From Streptomyces sp. NBC_01717 (GTDB taxonomy: Bacteria > Actinomycetota > Actinomycetes > Streptomycetales > Streptomycetaceae): a DNA stretch of 64,000 nt. This document shows positions 59,736-64,000 of the stretch, one piece after another; position 1 is the stretch's first letter; each line of letters begins with the position of its first letter. Under the pieces are notes generated by a model. It was not told the origin of the DNA and ran no database searches. It saw only the letters and a list, made by a program, of their open reading frames with translations. Location of the stretch: contig NZ_CP109179.1 of NCBI RefSeq assembly GCF_036248255.1, positions 558,001-622,000 of the forward strand, written 5' to 3'. Both the position numbers and the translations under genes were made by a program.

Positions 59736-60439
59736 GAGGCGTCCTTGTCGGTGTGGGTTGTGTCAGTGGTGTCGGTGGTCGTGGCCGGGGCGCCGAGGGG
59801 TGTCTGTTCCCCGGTCTTCGGGTCCTCTTCGTGCCAGGCGTGGAACGACCGGCCCCATTCCCTGCGTACGTCGTCCGGACCGCCGGGCTGCTGCCACCGG
59901 TAGAGCTGTCCGGCGAGCAGCGCGTAGTCGAGCGGGAACTGGTCGCGGCGCAGCAGCAGGACGATGTCCCGCAGGCGCTGGGCGAGGGCGGTCAGATCCG
60001 GTGCCGTGCCGGCTCGGACCAGGCGTTTGCGCAGAGGTTCGTCGATCTCGCCCGGCTTCATCATGCGGCGCACGGCGGCGCCTACTCCGCGCGGCTGTCC
60101 GCGGCTGCCGCTCTGGTGCATTTTGGCCTCGCGGCGGGACTGCTGGTGCAGGGCCCACAACGTGAGGGCCACGTGCAGGGCGTCTTCGGCGCAGACCAGT
60201 TCCCCTTCGCTCAACGTCCGGGCGCCGTTGTGCGGTTCGTGCAGCGGGGTGGTGTCGATGAGATTCCACAGGTCGGGGAGCTGTCCGGCTTCGCGGCCCG
60301 CACCTCTGCGGAGCCTGGCGAGGGCGGCAACGGCCGTCGCCTCGTCGGCCAGATATCCGCGCTGGAGCGCGGTGATGCGTTCGCCGGCGAGCTGTTCGAC
60401 GCGCCGACGGACGGTGGGCGGAGCGGTGGCGGTCGTCAT
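59732..60439 (-). CDS. cse2: Cse2 (CasB), Cascade small subunit
   Basis: This 235-aa protein is all-helical, with typical segments LRRGAGREAGQLPDLW and EDALHVALTLWALHQQS and a C-terminal LLRRDQFPLDYALLAGQLYR. Its tail is threonine-rich. Two copies stabilise the displaced DNA strand in Cascade. The ATG at 60439 overlaps the cse1 stop by four bases. Confidence 0.93.
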   Translation of the reverse strand: MTTATAPPTVRRRVEQLAGERITALQRGYLADEATAVAALARLRRGAGREAGQLPDLWNLIDTTPLHEPHNGARTLSEGELVCAEDALHVALTLWALHQQSRREAKMHQSGSRGQPRGVGAAVRRMMKPGEIDEPLRKRLVRAGTAPDLTALAQRLRDIVLLLRRDQFPLDYALLAGQLYRWQQPGGPDDVRREWGRSFHAWHEEDPKTGEQTPLGAPATTTDTTDTTHTDKDAS

Positions 60440-62142
60440 GCGTGCACCTTCGTGGCGGTCTCGGTCACCGGGGCGCTGCTTGCACCCGATGGCTGGTCGG
60501 GAAGATTCGGGTGGCCCAGGCACCTGTCCAGGCGGGATCGGAACCACTTGCCCGCGAGAGCGGAGTTGAGCCACTCGGTGCCGTGCTTGACCGTGATGGT
60601 CCGGCCCTGCCACGCGGCGTCTCCGGCCTCGGTGATGAGCCGGTCACCGAGCCTGCCCACGATCCGGTGCACCCGGCGCTGCCATTCGGTGCGCTGCTCG
60701 TACGGGTCGCCATGGCCGTCCAGGCCGGCCAGCCACGTGCGGTACGCAGTGTCGAGTGCTGCAAATCCGAGATCGCGTGCTGTGGCACCGGGTCCTTCGG
60801 TCTCGGTGCCGGCGGCACGTGCGAGGTCCGTGGCGAGGTCGCCGAGCGCCTTGACGGCGTCATCGGCATCGGTGGCGGCTCCGACGGCCTGCTCGGCGAA
60901 CTCTCGTTTTTGCTGGTGGAGCAGGACCACCGCCATGGAAATGTGATCATCGACGACCTCGTCGATGACGGACTGCTGCGTGCCGTACTGGGCGCCGACG
61001 ATCCGGGCCCGAACGAAAAAGCCTTCCTCCAGCTCGCCGTCTGTCACCAGACGCGCAATCCACTCAAGGACCCTGGGCCGCAGATAGCTCGCGGCTTCAG
61101 CGCCCTGGGACGCCTCGGTCCGGTCGGCGATCAGGGAGGCGATCCCCCGCCACGCGGAGCGGGCCGGGTCGTGTTCCCGGGGCATGTAGACCAGGGGTTC
61201 GCCATGCTTCTTCTCCTGCGCAGCACTGCGCCGCCAGGCGGTCATCGGCTCGTAGACGTGCTTGTTGCGAGCGGTGAGCGGGTCACCGTAGCCAAGGACC
61301 ACGCCGTGCACCGCGTCGGCGTCGGCGTGCAGGAGCAGGCGCCGCGACTGCCAGGTGTACAGATCGCGTACACCCGTGGGCGGACGCTGCGGCCCTGCAC
61401 CTGGCCCGCACGCCTCGCGCCGCCAGGCAGGAAGGTCGTGGTCGCCGTCGGAACTCAGACCGGGAGTGTCAGCAACAGCCACAAGGTTGAGCAGGAGGGT
61501 CTCCCGCAGTGTGTGCCCCTCTGCGAAGACTCCTCCGAGATTGCCGGTCCACCCGACCCCGAGCGGATACACCTTGCCGCCCTTGACCCGGTCGTCGCCC
61601 GCGACACCGGTCTTGATGCCGGAGGTGTCGTAGGCGTGTGTGTGGACGACCCAGCGGGCGGCCTCGGCGAACGTCAGCCGGTCGACGGTGGGCATCCTGG
61701 AGCTGAAGAAGGGCTCCCCGTTGGGGACATCGGCCACGATGCGGTTGAGCGGAAAGACCTCGTTCTTCGCCGTGTGCAGCCCGGCAACCTGAAAGAATGG
61801 GATACGGGCATCGAGCAGGTCAAACCGGGGGCGGTGTTCGTCGAGATAGGCGGACAGCGGCGCGAAGCACTCTTCGTCCGCCCATACATCTGCCCAGTGC
61901 TCGGCGTCTCGTGGCCCGTCGAGCGCGTCGTGGGCCAGGGCGAGCAGCAGGCGTAGCAGGGCGAATTCCTGAGTGGGCAGGTCCCCGACGAGCCGACGCA
62001 AGGTGTCGGCCTGTTCGAACACCTCGCGCAGCGACAGTTCGTCCTGGCCACCGTCCTGTCTCAGCACCGGAATCCAGGGCTGTGTGGTCAGGTCGAACGA
62101 CAGCCCGCCATCACTCCTGCTGTTCTGGTCGGTTTCAGGCAC
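60436..62142 (-). CDS. cse1: Cse1 (Cas8e/CasA), Cascade large subunit
   Basis: This 568-aa protein opens with FDLTTQPWIPVLRQDG, the typical Cse1 start, and has RFDLLDARIPFFQVAGL and LTFAEAARWVVHTHAYDTSG with GIKTG. Cse1 recognises the PAM and recruits Cas3. The GTG start at 62142 overlaps the end of cas3 by eight bases. The length is normal and the frame is intact. Confidence 0.95.
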   Translation of the reverse strand: MPETDQNSRSDGGLSFDLTTQPWIPVLRQDGGQDELSLREVFEQADTLRRLVGDLPTQEFALLRLLLALAHDALDGPRDAEHWADVWADEECFAPLSAYLDEHRPRFDLLDARIPFFQVAGLHTAKNEVFPLNRIVADVPNGEPFFSSRMPTVDRLTFAEAARWVVHTHAYDTSGIKTGVAGDDRVKGGKVYPLGVGWTGNLGGVFAEGHTLRETLLLNLVAVADTPGLSSDGDHDLPAWRREACGPGAGPQRPPTGVRDLYTWQSRRLLLHADADAVHGVVLGYGDPLTARNKHVYEPMTAWRRSAAQEKKHGEPLVYMPREHDPARSAWRGIASLIADRTEASQGAEAASYLRPRVLEWIARLVTDGELEEGFFVRARIVGAQYGTQQSVIDEVVDDHISMAVVLLHQQKREFAEQAVGAATDADDAVKALGDLATDLARAAGTETEGPGATARDLGFAALDTAYRTWLAGLDGHGDPYEQRTEWQRRVHRIVGRLGDRLITEAGDAAWQGRTITVKHGTEWLNSALAGKWFRSRLDRCLGHPNLPDQPSGASSAPVTETATKVHA

Positions 62143-64000
62143 GGGTCACCTCGAGGCCGTCGTGCTGGCTGTAGCGGAGTGCGAACCCTGCCAGACGGGT
62201 CTGACAATCCTCGTCGAGCGGAAGAATCAGCTGGCCGGAGAGCCAGTGACTGTCCTTCAACTGCCATGCGGGTACGTAGAGTTCCTCCAGCTCTTCGATC
62301 GCGCGGTCCATGACAGCGGCGTACGAGAACTGGATCGGCAGCCTCAGTCCGCAGCTCGCTGCCGCCCGTGCCGTTCGCGGCGGCGGGGGCTGGTCCCGGG
62401 GCAGTTCCAGCCCCCCGAGTCGGTTGCCGTGGCGGTCCTGCGCCAGCCAGGGAACCGTCGTCAGCGATCCGTCGGCGCGCTGCTGCACGACGACGACCTC
62501 AAGACTTTCCCTGCTGTCGCGGACCTGGGCCCGCCCGGTTCGGGTGTCGTCCGCGTCGCCCACTCCTGCCGCAACCCACCCGAACAGGGGCCTGCCGTCC
62601 CTTCCGGCTTCCTCCAGTCGGAACACGGCCGCCCGTTCGGCCTGGTCTGCACGGTGCCGCTCGTACCGTTCGAGGGCATCGGCCATCGCGGGTGCCCAGC
62701 TCTGCGGGCCTGCGGGACCGTCGGCGTATGCCGCCTGTACGAGGGGGCTGATGTCGTCGGGCAGCCGTACCGGACGGCTTGATGCTTTCTCGAAGTGGGG
62801 CAAGAGCGCGGCCGCGGATCGCAGGAGCGCGTACGCCCCGTACACGGCGACCGAGCCTCGCACCGGCGCCGGCACGTCGCCTGTCCAGTCGACACCGGTG
62901 ACCAGACAGCGCGCCCGGCGCAACCGCTTGGGACGTTCGTGCTGCCCTTCACCCCGCTGATGCCGGTGCAGACGCCCCATGCGCTGGAGCAGCAGGTCGA
63001 CCGGGCAGAGGTCGGTGACAAGTAGGTCGAAGTCGACGTCGAGGGACTGCTCGGCCACCTGGCTGGCCACGACGATGTGCGGCCCCGTCGGGCGGCCTTC
63101 CGCTTTGCCCGGCGGCCCGAAGCGTTTCAGGAGATCTGCGTCCTTCGCCGCGCGGTCGATGTCGATGAAACACGAGTGGGCGACCGTCACGTGCTCATCA
63201 CCGAACGTCGCCCTGAGCACCTGGGCGGTCTCCAGCACCCGCTTGACCGTGTTACGTACGACCAGCACGCAGCCGCCGCCGTCCAGCTCAGTGGCGAGTC
63301 GGTCAACGAGAACGTCCAGGTCGTCGTCGATCCGCTCCAGGATGACGTCCGTGCCCCGGGCGGAGGCGCCAGGACTGCTCAGGACCGGTTTCCCGCCGGG
63401 TGTCACGGCGGTCAGCAAAGGATAGGCGCCGGCCTTGCCCACCGCCTCGAACTCCGCGGCACTCCGGGCTTCTTCGGCGCTGCCGCCCGCGTACGCCTCG
63501 ACGAGCTCGCGGCGCCTTCCCGCGGGCAGGGTCGCGGACAGCACCACCACTGGCACGCGATACGCGCCGAGCCACGACAGCACGCGGTCGAGGTAGACGC
63601 TCATGTACGTGTCATAGGCATGCGCCTCGTCGATCACGACGACCTTCCCGGCGACCGCGAGGTGGCGCATTGCCAGGTGTCGGCTCTTGAGCCCGGCGAA
63701 CAGCAACTGGTCGACGGTTCCCGCGACGAACGAGGACAGCATGGCCTTCTTACGGCCGCGCAGCCAAGCGTGCGCGACGAGCTCAGCAGGAGCGGACCGT
63801 GTCGCGTGCGTGGGGCGCCATGGCGGCTCTTCGGGCGCGTCCGCGTCGACCGCGACGATCCGGTGGCCGCTCTCGCGCATCAGGTCGGCAAAGTCCTCGT
63901 TCAACGCGGCCTTCGAGTGAGCGAGCAGGACGGAGTACCGGGCGTCTTCGGCTGCGGGCAGCCGCTCGAGCCAGTTAAGAAGGCGGGGGAACATCGCATT
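62135..64000 (-). CDS. cas3: Cas3 helicase-nuclease, C-terminal part (runs off the window)
   Basis: The frame is open through the right edge, so the N-terminal HD nuclease domain and the first helicase motif lie outside. Visible here are the DEAH box KVVVIDEAHAYDTYMSVYLD (~63,600-63,660), the SAT motif VVLSATLPAGRRRELV, the helicase C domain (HIVVASQVAEQSLDVDFDLL) and QRMGRLHRHQRGEGQH. Cas3 is recruited by Cascade to unwind and shred target DNA. It heads the operon cas3-cse1-cse2-cas7-cas5-cas6e, all overlapping, on the minus strand. Confidence 0.96.
   Translation of the reverse strand, partial: NAMFPRLLNWLERLPAAEDARYSVLLAHSKAALNEDFADLMRESGHRIVAVDADAPEEPPWRPTHATRSAPAELVAHAWLRGRKKAMLSSFVAGTVDQLLFAGLKSRHLAMRHLAVAGKVVVIDEAHAYDTYMSVYLDRVLSWLGAYRVPVVVLSATLPAGRRRELVEAYAGGSAEEARSAAEFEAVGKAGAYPLLTAVTPGGKPVLSSPGASARGTDVILERIDDDLDVLVDRLATELDGGGCVLVVRNTVKRVLETAQVLRATFGDEHVTVAHSCFIDIDRAAKDADLLKRFGPPGKAEGRPTGPHIVVASQVAEQSLDVDFDLLVTDLCPVDLLLQRMGRLHRHQRGEGQHERPKRLRRARCLVTGVDWTGDVPAPVRGSVAVYGAYALLRSAAALLPHFEKASSRPVRLPDDISPLVQAAYADGPAGPQSWAPAMADALERYERHRADQAERAAVFRLEEAGRDGRPLFGWVAAGVGDADDTRTGRAQVRDSRESLEVVVVQQRADGSLTTVPWLAQDRHGNRLGGLELPRDQPPPPRTARAAASCGLRLPIQFSYAAVMDRAIEELEELYVPAWQLKDSHWLSGQLILPLDEDCQTRLAGFALRYSQHDGLEVTRA

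Noticed and set aside
1..64000. tRNA genes, integrase or att sites that would delimit an integrative element
   Set aside because: None was recognised by eye; absence cannot be certified without a tRNA scan and repeat search.

Overview
The window is high-GC DNA with actinobacterial codon use, GTG/TTG starts and many ATGA/GTGA gene overlaps. Wbl, DUF5753/DUF6879, telomere-protein and peptidoglycan-binding genes point to a Streptomyces-type genome. No housekeeping operon, rRNA or tRNA was recognised. Many genes are broken, and the content looks like an accessory region: a linear chromosome arm, a linear plasmid, or integrated elements derived from one.

Layout. 0-8.3 kb: two related but non-identical IS110-family elements, a DUF6368 protein, an APH-like kinase and an endonuclease VII-like protein. 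8.4-19.5 kb: a defence island. It holds a Nudix gene with a coupled small ORF, a three-gene SMC-like ATPase/nuclease operon (9223-13885, Lamassu or ABC-three-component type) and a Gabija pair (gajA-gajB, 19497-15575). A ~300-bp direct repeat (5988-6340 and 22332-22616) brackets this island. 19.6-22.2 kb: an XRE-DUF5753/DUF6879 regulatory cluster and small zinc-binding proteins. 22.4-27.8 kb: a CoiA-like zinc-finger protein, a broken dciA-like gene and a large winged-helix protein that may be a replication initiator, with short repeats upstream.

28-35 kb: HAD hydrolase, NAD-binding dehydrogenase, two P-loop kinases, a GIY-YIG-like nuclease, and a GntR regulator paired with a UTRA-only protein. 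35.2-45.7 kb: a conjugation-type block with a Wbl regulator, small CxxC proteins, a membrane/coiled-coil protein, an FtsK/Tra ATPase, an SLT-NlpC/P60 lysin, a small membrane protein, a VirB6-like protein, an SCO6880-like protein and a VirB4-like ATPase. These genes could take plasmid DNA through the thick actinobacterial wall. 45.8-52.7 kb: two secreted peptidoglycan-binding enzymes, an HTH-TM-DUF2690 regulator, a 354-bp TIR element and a duplicated membrane protein.

53-64 kb: a ruined telomere-protein (tpg) gene, hydrolase fragments, and a type I-E CRISPR-Cas locus on the minus strand (cas3 running off the window, cse1, cse2, cas7, cas5, cas6e, array of 20-21 repeats). cas1 and cas2 are deleted and fused out of frame, so the system can probably still interfere but not acquire spacers by itself. 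One spacer (55840-55871) matches the VirB6-like gene in this window at 29 of 32 positions. All three differences are synonymous third-codon positions, so the array has recorded a close relative of the conjugation element found here.
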